From assembly GCF_006088715.1 (NCBI RefSeq), contig NZ_CP030771.1, forward strand, positions 310,001 through 374,000: a stretch of DNA of 64,000 nucleotides, read 5' to 3'. The position numbers and the translations under genes were made by a program. The notes under the pieces are model-generated. The model did not search any database. It had not been told where the DNA came from and was given only the letters and a program-made list of their open reading frames with translations. This DNA is from Streptomyces sp. YIM 121038. GTDB taxonomy: Bacteria > Actinomycetota > Actinomycetes > Streptomycetales > Streptomycetaceae. This document shows, one piece after another, positions 41,592 through 50,500 of this stretch (the stretch's first letter is position 1; every line of letters starts with the position of its first letter).

Positions 41592-43157
41592 CTACTTGCA
41601 GACGGTGCCGTCGGCCGGGGCCTTGCCGTCGATCAGGAACGTGTCGATCGCCTTGGTGGCGCAGCGGTTCTCGCCGTAGGTGCCGTGGCCCTCGCCGTCG
41701 ACGGTCAGGGTGACGCCGACGCCCTTGCCCAGTTGCCGGGCCATGCGCCGGGCGCCCTCGACGGGCGTGGCCGGGTCGCCGGTGTTGCCGACGACCACGA
41801 TCGGGTCGGCGCCGGGCGCGGCCACCTCGGGCTTGTCCGCCGCGCCGCGCACCGGCCACTGCGCGCAGCCGAGCAGGCCCTCCACCATGGACGGGCCGAA
41901 GACCGGGGAGGCCTTCTCGAAGGCCGGACGCTTGTCGTCCACGTCGGCCCGGGTGTGGCGGCTGCGGGTGTCGGCGCAGGTGATCGCGGCGTTGGCGGCG
42001 TGCATGTTGCTGTAACGGCCCTTGTCGTCACGGCCGTTGTAGGAGTCGGCGAGCATCAGCAGGTTGTCGCCGGTGCCGCCCTGCATCGTCTCGCCCAGGC
42101 TCTGCGTCAGGGCCTCCCAGCCCTCCTCGCCCGCGTACAGGGTGGCGCCGATGCCGGTCAGGGCGAGTTCCTTGGTGAGCTTGCGGCCGCTCTCGGTGGG
42201 CGCGGGCTTCTTGTCGAGCTTGGCCAGCATGGCGTTGACGCGCCGGTTGCCCTCGGCGGCGCTCTTACCGGTCGGGCAATTGTCGGTGTACTCCTTGGCG
42301 CAGTAGGCCATGGCGGACTCCAGCGACTTCTGGAAGGCCGCGGCCTGGGCGAGGCCCGTCCGCACCGGGTCCTGGCTCGGATCGACGACCGCGTCGAAGA
42401 CGGTACGGCCGACGTTCCTGGGGAACAGGTGCGCGTAGACCCCGCCGAGTTCGGTGCCGTAGGAGATGCCGAAGTAGTTCAGCTTCTTGTCGCCGAGCAC
42501 CTGGCGCATCAGGTCCATGTCGCGCGCGGTGGTGGCGGTGCCGACGTGCGGGAGCACCTTGGCGGAGTTCTTCTCGCAGGCCCGGGTGATCCGCTCGGCG
42601 TCCTTGAGCGCGTCCCCGCTGCCCGGGTCGGTGTCGAGCGTCTTGTCGTCCAGGCACTTGACGGTCGTGGTGTTGCCGACGCCGCGCGGGTCGAAACTGA
42701 CCAGGTCGTAGGCGGCGTTGAGCTTGGTGTAGTCCTCGGCCGCCTGCGGGAGCGTGGCGACGCCGGAGGCGCCGGGGCCGCCGAAGTTGTAGACGAGGGA
42801 GCCGATGCGCTGGTCGGAGTCGGTGGCCTTCTTGCGGATGAGGGCCACGCCGACGGTCTCGCCCTTCGGCTCGGCGTAGTCGAGGGGCGCCTTCATGGTG
42901 GCGCACTGCCATCCCTTGCCGGGCGCTTCGGCGGCGCCCTGGGCGGCGGACGGCGCGGGGCAGGGACTCCAGGACAGGCGCTGGCCGGTGAGGGCCGCGG
43001 GCAGCCCGCCCGTCCCCCCGGTCGGGGTCACGGTGGACGTCCGCCCGCCCTTGCCCGCGTCGTCGGACCCGCCGCCGCAGCCGGCGAGGGCGGGGATCGC
43101 GAACAGCGAGGCGGCGGCCAGCACCGCGGTGCGACCCGGACGTATGGGGTGGGGCAT
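41592..43157 (-). CDS. secreted lipoprotein alpha/beta hydrolase (tripeptidyl aminopeptidase-like)
   Basis: A 521-aa lipoprotein with a lipobox LAGC (Cys26). The catalytic triad residues are visible: Ser in YFGISYGTELGG, Asp in VVVGNTGDPATPV and His in DGEGHGTYGEN. The segment GPGASGVATLPQAAEDYTKL and FDPRGVGNTTTVKC is typical of the SCO7095-like/tripeptidyl aminopeptidase (S33) proteins that trim extracellular peptides. AGGAGTCG precedes the ATG. It is a single-gene unit on the minus strand. Confidence 0.88.
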   Translation of the reverse strand: MPHPIRPGRTAVLAAASLFAIPALAGCGGGSDDAGKGGRTSTVTPTGGTGGLPAALTGQRLSWSPCPAPSAAQGAAEAPGKGWQCATMKAPLDYAEPKGETVGVALIRKKATDSDQRIGSLVYNFGGPGASGVATLPQAAEDYTKLNAAYDLVSFDPRGVGNTTTVKCLDDKTLDTDPGSGDALKDAERITRACEKNSAKVLPHVGTATTARDMDLMRQVLGDKKLNYFGISYGTELGGVYAHLFPRNVGRTVFDAVVDPSQDPVRTGLAQAAAFQKSLESAMAYCAKEYTDNCPTGKSAAEGNRRVNAMLAKLDKKPAPTESGRKLTKELALTGIGATLYAGEEGWEALTQSLGETMQGGTGDNLLMLADSYNGRDDKGRYSNMHAANAAITCADTRSRHTRADVDDKRPAFEKASPVFGPSMVEGLLGCAQWPVRGAADKPEVAAPGADPIVVVGNTGDPATPVEGARRMARQLGKGVGVTLTVDGEGHGTYGENRCATKAIDTFLIDGKAPADGTVCK

Positions 43158-43185
43158 GCTGCGACTCCTGCCAATTTCGGTCATG

Positions 43186-43203
43186 TGAGAGTAATGAGAG
43201 TAA
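43186..43203. promoter_or_regulatory. 9-bp tandem repeat upstream of the S33-like gene
   Basis: TGAGAGTAA occurs twice head to tail, ~30 bases before the start of the S33-like gene. It may be part of its promoter or a regulator half-site pair. Confidence 0.4.
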
Positions 43204-43356
43204 ATGGTGAGCAAAGTCGGCTGTACTTTACCCACCGCCTCACATTGACCGTGCCGCACCCCGGCAGGGAGTCCGCGGCGGCCGTACGGACAACGGCGGG
43301 AAGCACGAACGCCCCCGCCACGGGACCCGAAGGCCCCTCGGCCGGGGGGCGTCGGC

Positions 43357-43569
43357 CTACTTGCCGGCGTCTTCGGCGCGCGTGTGGGCGACCAGGGCGT
43401 TCGCGTGTCCGTGACCCAGTCCGTGTTCGGCCTTGAGCCAGGCGACGAGCTCCATGTGCTTGGTCAGCGGCGAGCTGCGGATGAGGTCCATCCAGTCCGC
43501 GATCGGGCGCCCGTGCTTCTTCTCGATGGAGGGGAAGTAGCTCGCCGGGCCGTTGCCTGTCTGGGCCAT
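43357..43569 (-). CDS. DUF4287 small protein
   Basis: A 70-aa protein with the DUF4287 pattern ASYFPSIEKKHGRPIADWMDLIRS...KHMELVAWLKAEHGLGHGHANALVAHTRA. The family is small, helical, widespread in actinobacteria and of unknown function. It is separated from the S33-like gene by ~200 bp and from the DUF998 gene by 50 bp on the same strand, so it may share the DUF998 transcript. Confidence 0.8.
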   Translation of the reverse strand: MAQTGNGPASYFPSIEKKHGRPIADWMDLIRSSPLTKHMELVAWLKAEHGLGHGHANALVAHTRAEDAGK

Positions 43570-43620
43570 TGCCGTGTCCTGTCTCTGGTGGGTGAGTGAG
43601 TGAAGGGGCGGGTGGAGGGC

Positions 43621-44310
43621 TCAGCGACTGGCGGAGGCGTACGCCCCGGCCAGGCGGGTGGTGACCGCGGCAAGGCCCAGCAGGCCCAGACCCGCCCCGG
43701 CAGTGAAGGCCAGGACGGTGGCGGCGGAGCCCGCGAAGCCGACGAGGACGGCGGCGGCGACGAGGCGGCTAGCGACGGCCCACCCCCGGACTCCGTGAGC
43801 GGCGAAGTGGCAGGCCAGCACGAGGAAGGCCGCGCACAGGGCGAGGTAGCCCACCATGCCGCTGAGCATGTGCAGAGTGCCGTGCCAGCTCATGGACGCG
43901 GCACGGGCGTCGGGGGCACCCGCGGGGAAACCGGCGCCGGGGTCGGCGGTGAAGACCGCGGAGAGCAGGAACGACGCGCCGAAGACAGCGGTCAGCCGGG
44001 GCGCCCACACCCCGCCGGGTCCGCCGCGCAGCACGCGGCGCATGCCGACGGCACCGGCGATCAGCAGCATGCCCGTCAGCAGGAAGCTGGCCACCTGGAT
44101 CCAGCCCGGGCCGCCGAGGCTCAGCTGGCTGAGCGCGTTGCGGGTGAAGTCGAAGCCGTCCCGCGCGAGCCCCTGGATCAGGCCCGCGCCCAGGAACAGC
44201 GGACCGGCCACGACGGCTCCGGCCAGGAGGGTACGGGCCTCCGGCCGAGCGGTCGCCGCAGCGCCTGCGGTGCCTGCGGCGACGGGAGCTCCGATCGTGT
44301 GCGACGTCAT
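43621..44310 (-). CDS. DUF998 membrane protein
   Basis: A 229-aa membrane protein with about six hydrophobic segments (for example TLLAGAVVAGPLFLGAGLIQGL, VASFLLTGMLLIAGAVGM and GYLALCAAFLVLACHF) and the family-typical FTRNALSQLSLGGPGWIQ and WHGTLHMLSGM stretches. DUF998 proteins have no established function. GGGGGA precedes the ATG. It is divergent from the TetR gene, with two shared operator-like sites between them, so it is the likely target of that repressor. Confidence 0.85.
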   Translation of the reverse strand: MTSHTIGAPVAAGTAGAAATARPEARTLLAGAVVAGPLFLGAGLIQGLARDGFDFTRNALSQLSLGGPGWIQVASFLLTGMLLIAGAVGMRRVLRGGPGGVWAPRLTAVFGASFLLSAVFTADPGAGFPAGAPDARAASMSWHGTLHMLSGMVGYLALCAAFLVLACHFAAHGVRGWAVASRLVAAAVLVGFAGSAATVLAFTAGAGLGLLGLAAVTTRLAGAYASASR

Positions 44311-44328
44311 GGCGCGATCCCCCAACTA

Positions 44329-44348
44329 GAACTAGACGGTTCAGTACT
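44329..44348. promoter_or_regulatory. TetR operator-like site 1
   Basis: GAACTAGACGGTTCAGTACT is partly palindromic (ACTAGAC/GTTCAGT) and matches the second site at 16 of 20 positions. It lies just upstream of the DUF998 start. Confidence 0.65.
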
Positions 44349-44381
44349 CCTCGCGGTGTGAGCGCTACAGTAGTCGGGTCA

Positions 44382-44401
44382 GAACTGGACTGTCCAGTAC
44401 C
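44382..44401. promoter_or_regulatory. TetR operator-like site 2
   Basis: GAACTGGACTGTCCAGTACC contains a perfect inverted repeat ACTGGAC-T-GTCCAGT. It ends 13 bases before the tetR ATG. With site 1 it flanks the divergent promoter, the usual arrangement for an autoregulated TetR. Confidence 0.75.
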
Positions 44402-44414
44402 GAAGGGAGCCGGG

Positions 44415-45035
44415 ATGGAAGCGACCGAGCAGAGCAGGTCGGCCCGTAAGCGCGGGGCGATCATGGACGCCGCCACGCAGGTGTTCGTCGACAAGGGGTA
44501 CGCGGGCACCAGCATGGACGACATCGCGAAGCTGGCGGCCGTCTCCAAGCAGACCGTCTACAAGCACTTCGCCGACAAGGAGAAGCTGTTCGCCGAGATC
44601 GTCCTGGCCACCACCCATCGGGCCGACGCCATGATCGACCTGGTGGCCGACATCCCGGCCGACGCCGACCGCCTGGAGGAGAACCTCGCCCGCCTCGCCC
44701 GGCAGTTCCTGACCGCCCTGACCCAGCCCCAGGTCCTCCAGCTGCGCCGCCTGGTCATCGCCAACGCCGACACCTTCCCCGAGCTCGGCGCGGCCTGGTA
44801 CGAGCAGGGCTTCGAGCGGGTCCTCGCCACCCTGGCGGGCACCTTCCGGCACCTGGCCGACGCGGGGCTGCTCCGGATCGACGACCCGCTGCTCGCCGCC
44901 CACCACTTCTCCGGCCTGCTGCTCTGGATCCCCGTGAACCAGGCCATGTTCCACGGCGGCCCGCAGCACACCCAGGAAGAGCTCGACCGCTACGCCGACG
45001 CGGGTGTCAGCGCCTTCCTCGGCGCCTACCGCTGA
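44415..45035 (+). CDS. TetR-family repressor
   Basis: A 206-aa regulator with an N-terminal TetR HTH (KRGAIMDAATQVFVDKGYAGTSMDDIAKLAAVSKQTVYKHFADKEKLFAEIV) and a C-terminal AefR-like ligand domain (ELGAAWYEQGFERVLATLAGTFRHLADAGLLRIDDP). GAAGGGAG lies upstream of the ATG. Its position next to the divergent DUF998 gene and the twin palindromes suggests local repression of both genes, relieved by a hydrophobic ligand. Confidence 0.92.
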   Translation: MEATEQSRSARKRGAIMDAATQVFVDKGYAGTSMDDIAKLAAVSKQTVYKHFADKEKLFAEIVLATTHRADAMIDLVADIPADADRLEENLARLARQFLTALTQPQVLQLRRLVIANADTFPELGAAWYEQGFERVLATLAGTFRHLADAGLLRIDDPLLAAHHFSGLLLWIPVNQAMFHGGPQHTQEELDRYADAGVSAFLGAYR

Positions 45036-45049
45036 GGCGGCCCCGGCCG

Positions 45050-45949
45050 TCAGGACACCGGCGCGAAGAAGGCGGCCCGGTGCCAGGTCTCCAGCCGCAG
45101 GAGGTCGAGCAGGGCCGTCTCCGCCGGGCCCGAGCCGGGCCGGACCGCGGCGACGACGGGCAGCGACACGACCGGGCACACCGGCCGGACGAGGTGCTCG
45201 TGCCCGTGGGGCACCGCGGAGGCCGGGACGAGCGTCACGCCGAGACCGTGGGCGGCCCAGCGCACGGCCGTCGCCGTCTGGGACACGCGGGCGACCGTGG
45301 TCGGGGTCAGCTCGTTGTCCCGCAGCACGTCCCGCAGTACGCCGTCGAGGGCGCTGCTCTGGTCGAACCGCACCCACGGCTCGCGCTCCAGCTCGCGCAG
45401 CGCGACCCGGTCCGCGGCGAGCTGCGGATGCCCGGCGGGAAGGACCACGACGAACTCCTCGTCCCCGAGGTGGTGGCCCTCGTACAGGCCTTCCCCGCAC
45501 GGCCCGGCCATCAGGGCGAGGTCCAGTACGCCGCCGCGCGCGAGGCGCTCCAGCTCGGCGGGGTTCGGCTCCTCGAAGACGGTGACCTCAAGGCGCGGGA
45601 AGCGCAGGCGCAGCGCGCTCAGGGCACCGGGCAACTGCCGCGTGCCCAGGCCCATCTGCGCCGCCACCGCCAGTTCGCCCACCAGCTCGTCGGCGCCGGC
45701 CCGCGCGGTCGCCCGCGCCCGCCGCACCGCGCTCACGGCGACCTCCGCCTCCCGCAGGAACGCCCGGCCGACCACGGTGGGCACCAGGCCGGTCGGCGTG
45801 CGGGTGAACAGGGTCACGCCCAGTTCCCGTTCCAGGCCGCGGATCTGCTGGGACACCGACGGCTGGGCGACGCGCAGCAGTTCGGCCGCCGCCGTCACCG
45901 ATCCCTCCTCGGCGACGGCCAGGGCGTACTCGAACTGACGAAGGCTCAT
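45050..45949 (-). CDS. LysR-family transcriptional regulator
   Basis: A 299-aa LTTR. The N-terminal winged HTH (MSLRQFEYALAVAEEGSVTAAAELLRVAQPSVSQQIRGLERELGVTLFTRTPTGLVPT) is followed by a type 2 periplasmic-binding-like effector domain (ELAVAAQMGLGTRQLPGALSALRLRFP). Start 45949 gives the canonical N-terminus with GGGAG upstream. There is no divergent partner gene; the next gene is the M14 peptidase on the same strand. Tandem 12-bp repeats lie ~100 bp upstream. Confidence 0.9.
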   Translation of the reverse strand: MSLRQFEYALAVAEEGSVTAAAELLRVAQPSVSQQIRGLERELGVTLFTRTPTGLVPTVVGRAFLREAEVAVSAVRRARATARAGADELVGELAVAAQMGLGTRQLPGALSALRLRFPRLEVTVFEEPNPAELERLARGGVLDLALMAGPCGEGLYEGHHLGDEEFVVVLPAGHPQLAADRVALRELEREPWVRFDQSSALDGVLRDVLRDNELTPTTVARVSQTATAVRWAAHGLGVTLVPASAVPHGHEHLVRPVCPVVSLPVVAAVRPGSGPAETALLDLLRLETWHRAAFFAPVS

Positions 45950-46047
45950 CGGCTCCCGTCCCCTCCCTTGCGGTGGAGCGCGGTCCGCCCCGTGGTCATC
46001 GTTGTATGTAAGCGGCCGGGCTCCCCCGCTATTTCGTCCCGGAGCAC

Positions 46048-46071
46048 ACCGGTAGTACAACCGGTAGTACA
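46048..46071. repeat. 12-bp perfect tandem repeat upstream of lysR
   Basis: ACCGGTAGTACA occurs twice without separation. The unit contains the partial palindrome GTAGTAC and sits ~100 bp before the LysR start. Confidence 0.65.
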
Positions 46072-46148
46072 GCGGAGTGCAGAGGTGAGCCGAGGACGCC
46101 GGGTCGCGGCAGGTGACGGGCGGTCTCGCCGGTGCGGCGGGGCAAGGG

Positions 46149-46186
46149 ATCGGCCTCCGGGCCCCTTGCGGGTCCCGGAGGCCGAT
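46149..46186 (-). terminator. terminator after the M14 peptidase
   Basis: ATCGGCCTCCGGG pairs perfectly with CCCGGAGGCCGAT, with a GC-rich inner stem, 74 bases beyond the stop at 46260. Confidence 0.7.
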
Positions 46187-46259
46187 GTCATACGGGGTGC
46201 GCGTTTCCTGGACGTTCCTCTCCATCAGGGCTACGGGCCCGGAGTGCGGCCCTCGGGTG

Positions 46260-49220
46260 TCAGTCGCGCAGGTGGTTCAGGGCGGCACGCATCAGGGCCG
46301 CCCTGTCGGTGGCTTCGGTGACGTGCTCGAATCCGAAGCCGAGCAGGACGCTGTCGCGTGCGGTGACCGCGGCGTGGGGCCGGTAGAGCTCGCCGGTACG
46401 GGCCCAGTCACCGGTGATGTTGGCGCTTCCGGGCGGGGCCGGGGCGACGGCCCAGGTGCCGAGCGAGGTCTCGAATCCCTCGGTCTCGGTCGCGGTGCCG
46501 CCGACGACCAGTTGGGCGTTGTCGGCGAAGAGGCCGCGGCCGCCGTCGGAGGGGTCGGTGACGGAGCTGAGGGAGACCTCGACCTTCTTGCCCGCGTAGG
46601 CACTGAGGTCGAAAGCGGTCTGCTTCCAGCCGCCGGAGGAGCCGGTGAAGCTGTTCCAGCTGCCGCTGCTGCCGCTGGCCGTGCAGCTGGTCGCGCCGCG
46701 GGTGAGGTAGTGGCGCAGGAACGGGTGGGCGTTGATGAAGAAGCCCGCCGTGCACTGGGCGGGCACGGCGCCGGACGAGCCGCCGTTGCGGTCCGCCAGG
46801 GTGGTCCAGTCGTCGGCGCCCGGGGTGTGTGCCTCCAGCAGACCGTGGTCGAAGCCGTTCTCCAGGTTCCAGTTCAGCGCGAGGCGCAGCTGCGGCTGGT
46901 CGGCGGCCGTGACACCGGTGAGGTCGATGGTGTGGGTGAGGCGCTTGTAGTCCCGGTCGGAGTGGGTCGCGGAGGCCATGCCCTGGCCCGCGTACGGGGC
47001 GTAGGGGTTGGTCAGGCCGGGGTAGGCACCCGCCGCCGCGCTCTTGAACTGCGGGAACTGCTGCGCGGGCAGGTTGTCGGAGGTGACGGTGAAGCGGCCC
47101 GCCTTGTCCAGCGGGTTGCCTTCGGCGCCCGCGACCGGCCCGTCGGCTCCGGCGAGGACGCCGCTGCCGGTGAAGCGCTGGGCTCCGGCCGCGGGCAGAC
47201 GTTCGTAGGCACCCAGGTAGTACTGCGCGAAGTCGTCGGTGAGCGCGTCGCCGAGGTCGACGTTGCCGCCCGCCCGCTCGCCGGACTCGATGAGTTTGCC
47301 GCCCTCGTTGAGGTAGGCGCGCAGGGCCAGCTGCGTGGGCGCGCCGGGCACCGGGTCGCCGGTGTAGTGCACCACCGCGCGGAAGTGCGACAGGACGCCC
47401 AGCGGGTGCGGGGTGCCCTGCTTGGCGACGTCCCAGACCGCCGCCGTACGGCCACTGGCCTTCACCGCGTCGACGTACTTCTGGGTCTGCGTGGCGCTCG
47501 CGCCCTCCTCGGCGACGACGAGGGTGTTCGCCTTGGGGCGTTCGGCGACGGTGTACGTGAAGTGCTCGCTGTCGGTGCGGGCCTTCTTGGCGCGGCCGCT
47601 GAACCACACCTCGACCTTGTCGCCCACACGCGCGCCCTCGACCTCGGCGCGGTACTGGTCGAAGTACAGGTTGTCCTCGCCGCCGTAGGTCTCGCCGCCC
47701 TTCCACCGCGTGAGTTCCTCGGTCTGCGTGCGGCCGCCGTTGACGCGGTAGCGCAGCTCCTTGTCGCGCACCGACCTGCGGGCGGTGACGGCGACTTCCT
47801 GGTCACCGCCGCGCGCGTAGGAGGTGGTGAAGGAGTCGGGGGTGAAGTCGGGGGCGTCGGCCCCGGTGACGGAGACCGGGCGGTCGGGGTGGAGCGCGGA
47901 CTCGGCGACGGCGAGCGCGAAGGGCACGTTCTTCGCGAACTCCTGCTGGATCAGCTTCTCGTCGTCGGGGAAGGTGAAGACGGACGCGCAGTCCTGGGGC
48001 TTCCAGGCGTCATTGGGGTCGATGTTCGAGGCGGTCTGGCAGGTGGACATCTCCGGTGTGAACATCGCGATGCCGTTGACGTTGCCCGCGTGTCCGTCGG
48101 CCTCGCCGTTGGTGGTGTACAGCTCGGAGGAGACCTGCGGGTGGTAGCCGGGGACCGCGGGCTTCTCGGGGGTGCCGGCCAGGGCCTTGTAGAGCACGTC
48201 GTCAGGCGTGGGGGTGGCGACCTGCCAGCCCACCCCGTAGAGGATCAGTTCGGCCGCCGAGTGGTAGTTGATCCCGTACGTGAAGCCGATGCGCTTCTGG
48301 AAGCGGTCGATCGCCTTCGTCTCGGGCTCGGACATCGGGCCGGTGCCGCGGTAGGTCTCCGAGGACGCGTTCGGGGACGAACCCTCGTTGTCGTAGCCCC
48401 ACTTGTAGGAGAAGTTGCGGTTGAGGTCGACGCCGTCGCCCGCGGCGATCCTGCCGTCGCCGTCGATGTCGCGGAGGTTCTTGCGCCACTGGCGGTCGCC
48501 GTCGGCGGCGTGCGTGAAGTCGTAGCCGTCGGGGCTGGCGGAGAGCACGAACCACAGCTCGGTGGAGTTCACGAGCTTGGTGATGCGCTTGTCCTTGCCG
48601 TAGTTGTCCAGGTAGTGGTGCATCAGGCGGCGGGTCATCTCGGGGGTGATCCACTCGCGCGCGTGCTGGTTGGACATGTACAGCGTGGCCGGCTTGGAGC
48701 CGTCCTTGGACTTCGCCGCGCCCTTGGAGAGCTTGAGGGCGAGGATGTCCTTGCCCTGGAGGGTCTTGCCGATGGAGACGACCTTGGTGAGGCCGGGGTG
48801 GGCCTGCGCGGTCTTGACGATCTCCTCCTGGAGCCCGCCCTTACCGCTGTAGGGCCGGTAGACGCCGTCGCCCGCGGCCGCGAGCCGCTTCTCGGTGGCC
48901 TGGGAGATCTTGCGCTCTTCGAGGTCGACGCCCTGGCGTTCGACCGACTTCGCCTGGGCTTCGGTCAGATAGAGCTCGACGCGTCCGGTGCCGCGTCCGG
49001 GCACCTGCCCGGCGAGTTCGTGGGCGTCCTGGCCCGCCTTGAGCACGATGGGGATCTGCTTCTTGGTGATCTCGGCCTGGTAGACCTTCACAGCCGCCGC
49101 GTCGCCGTCGGCCGAGGCTCCGGCCGGGCCGCTCGCCTGGGCCTGCGGTGCGGCGGCCACCCCGCCGACGAGCAGGGCACCGGCGGCGAGGATCGATCTC
49201 GCACGGGTTCTTCGTCTCAT
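46260..49220 (-). CDS. secreted M14 zinc carboxypeptidase with immune-inhibitor-like C-terminal region
   Basis: A 986-aa secreted protease. After a signal peptide (cleavage near QAQA/SG) a propeptide-like region precedes the M14 catalytic domain (~120-450): the zinc ligands are in NQHAREW (HxxE) and INYHSAAE, substrate-binding residues in VDLNRNFSYKW, and a catalytic glutamate near MFTPEMSTC. The remaining ~500 residues form several beta-rich modules, including a segment resembling immune inhibitor A-type domains (WTTLADRNGGSS...FFINAHPF, and GWKQTAFDLSAYAGKKVEVSL, a jelly-roll motif). AAGGGGGG precedes the ATG at 49220. It likely digests extracellular proteins or peptides. Confidence 0.9.
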   Translation of the reverse strand: MRRRTRARSILAAGALLVGGVAAAPQAQASGPAGASADGDAAAVKVYQAEITKKQIPIVLKAGQDAHELAGQVPGRGTGRVELYLTEAQAKSVERQGVDLEERKISQATEKRLAAAGDGVYRPYSGKGGLQEEIVKTAQAHPGLTKVVSIGKTLQGKDILALKLSKGAAKSKDGSKPATLYMSNQHAREWITPEMTRRLMHHYLDNYGKDKRITKLVNSTELWFVLSASPDGYDFTHAADGDRQWRKNLRDIDGDGRIAAGDGVDLNRNFSYKWGYDNEGSSPNASSETYRGTGPMSEPETKAIDRFQKRIGFTYGINYHSAAELILYGVGWQVATPTPDDVLYKALAGTPEKPAVPGYHPQVSSELYTTNGEADGHAGNVNGIAMFTPEMSTCQTASNIDPNDAWKPQDCASVFTFPDDEKLIQQEFAKNVPFALAVAESALHPDRPVSVTGADAPDFTPDSFTTSYARGGDQEVAVTARRSVRDKELRYRVNGGRTQTEELTRWKGGETYGGEDNLYFDQYRAEVEGARVGDKVEVWFSGRAKKARTDSEHFTYTVAERPKANTLVVAEEGASATQTQKYVDAVKASGRTAAVWDVAKQGTPHPLGVLSHFRAVVHYTGDPVPGAPTQLALRAYLNEGGKLIESGERAGGNVDLGDALTDDFAQYYLGAYERLPAAGAQRFTGSGVLAGADGPVAGAEGNPLDKAGRFTVTSDNLPAQQFPQFKSAAAGAYPGLTNPYAPYAGQGMASATHSDRDYKRLTHTIDLTGVTAADQPQLRLALNWNLENGFDHGLLEAHTPGADDWTTLADRNGGSSGAVPAQCTAGFFINAHPFLRHYLTRGATSCTASGSSGSWNSFTGSSGGWKQTAFDLSAYAGKKVEVSLSSVTDPSDGGRGLFADNAQLVVGGTATETEGFETSLGTWAVAPAPPGSANITGDWARTGELYRPHAAVTARDSVLLGFGFEHVTEATDRAALMRAALNHLRD

Positions 49221-49504
49221 GAGCCCCCCTTGCAGTTGTCCGGCACGTTTGTGCGCGAACGCCAGGCTCGTCATGCTTCATGATCATGTCAATGGGTGGG
49301 TGGCCGGTTCCTGCTCCCGTCGGTACGCGTGTGGACCGCTGGGCCCAACTCCCTAGGCAGGGACGCGTGTTCGCGCGATGCTGGGGAGGTCGCCGCCGGG
49401 CCGCGCCTTGGCGCGCCCGTGCGCGCGCGTGGACCGCCCACGCCCCGCCGGGGCCCGCGCGGGCGGCCCGCCGCGCCCGCTCACCACGACCGGGGGAATC
49501 CACC

Positions 49505-50485
49505 GTGAAGGCCATCGTCCAGGACGTCTACGGCTCCGCGGACACCCTTCACGTACGGGACGTCGACCGGCCCTCCCCCGCCGAGGGCGAGGTGCTGGTG
49601 CGCGTGTACGCCGCCGGGGTCGGCCCGGACGTCCGGCACGTGATGACCGGGCTGCCCCTGATGGTCCGTCCGGTCTTCGGACTGCGCGGGCCCAGGAATC
49701 CCGTACGGGGCTGGGACGGCGCCGGACGCGTCGAAGCGGTCGGCGCGAAGGTGACGGACTTCGTACCCGGCGACGCGGTCTATGGGCACCTCGACGGCTC
49801 CTTCGCCGAGTACGCGCTCGCCAAGACCGCAAGGATCGCCCCGAAGCCCGAGAACGTCACCTTCGAGCAGGCCGCCGCCGTCCCGGTCTCCGGCGTCACC
49901 GCCCTCCAGGCCCTGCACACCAAGGCGGGCCTGCGGGCAGGCCAGAAGGTGCTGGTCATCGGCGCATCGGGCGGCGTGGGCAGCTTCGCCGTCCAGCTCG
50001 CCGTCGCCCACGGCGCGGAGGTCGTCGGCGTCTGCGGCGGCGCATCGGCCGACTTCGTGCGCTCCTTGGGCGCCACGGCCGTCCTCGACCACACCCGCCA
50101 GGAGATCACCGACAGCCCCCACCGGTACGACGTCGTCCTCGATGCCGCCGGGAACCGTCCCCTGCCCCGGCTGCGCCGCGTCCTCACCCCGAACGGCACC
50201 CTCGTGCGCATCGGCGGCGAGGGCGGGAGCCGATGGTTCGGCGACACCGGCACCCAGCTGCGGATGGCCCTGCTGACCCGCTTCGTACGGCACGATCTGC
50301 TCGGCCTGCTGGCCGTCGTACGCCGGGCGGACCTGCTGACCCTCACGTCCCTGATCGAGAGCGGCGCCCTCACTCCGGCCGTCGACAGCGTCCATCCCCT
50401 GGCCGAGGCCCCGGCCGCCGTCCGCCACCAGGAGCGGGGGCATCCCCGGGGGAAGGTCGTCCTGATCGTGGGGCCCGGGGCCTGA
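49505..50485 (+). CDS. NADPH-dependent zinc-less MDR oxidoreductase
   Basis: A 326-aa quinone reductase-type enzyme: MKAIVQDVYGSADTLHVRDVDRP, the GroES-like EVLVRVYAAGVGPDVRHVMTG, the family GWDGAGRVEAVG, and the Rossmann motif VLVIGASGGVGSFAVQLA. No zinc ligands are seen. The start GTG 49505 has GGGGGAAT upstream. It is divergent from the M14 peptidase and otherwise isolated. The sequence resembles the NAD(P)-dependent alcohol dehydrogenase group commonly annotated in Streptomyces. Confidence 0.88.
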   Translation: MKAIVQDVYGSADTLHVRDVDRPSPAEGEVLVRVYAAGVGPDVRHVMTGLPLMVRPVFGLRGPRNPVRGWDGAGRVEAVGAKVTDFVPGDAVYGHLDGSFAEYALAKTARIAPKPENVTFEQAAAVPVSGVTALQALHTKAGLRAGQKVLVIGASGGVGSFAVQLAVAHGAEVVGVCGGASADFVRSLGATAVLDHTRQEITDSPHRYDVVLDAAGNRPLPRLRRVLTPNGTLVRIGGEGGSRWFGDTGTQLRMALLTRFVRHDLLGLLAVVRRADLLTLTSLIESGALTPAVDSVHPLAEAPAAVRHQERGHPRGKVVLIVGPGA

Positions 50486-50500
50486 CCGGCGGCTCGTTCC

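Larger units (their letters stand above)
45950..46259. other. LysR promoter region with tandem repeats and a terminator
   Basis: 310 bp without a gene. It holds a perfect 12-bp tandem repeat (ACCGGTAGTACA at 46048-46071), a candidate site for the LysR protein, and a 13-bp-stem hairpin (46149-46186) that should end transcription of the M14 peptidase gene. Confidence 0.55.

Noticed and set aside
46113..49283. 1056-aa plus-strand ORF
   Set aside because: It is the antisense shadow of the M14 carboxypeptidase, rich in Gly/Arg/Val, with no domains; the minus frame has clear catalytic motifs.
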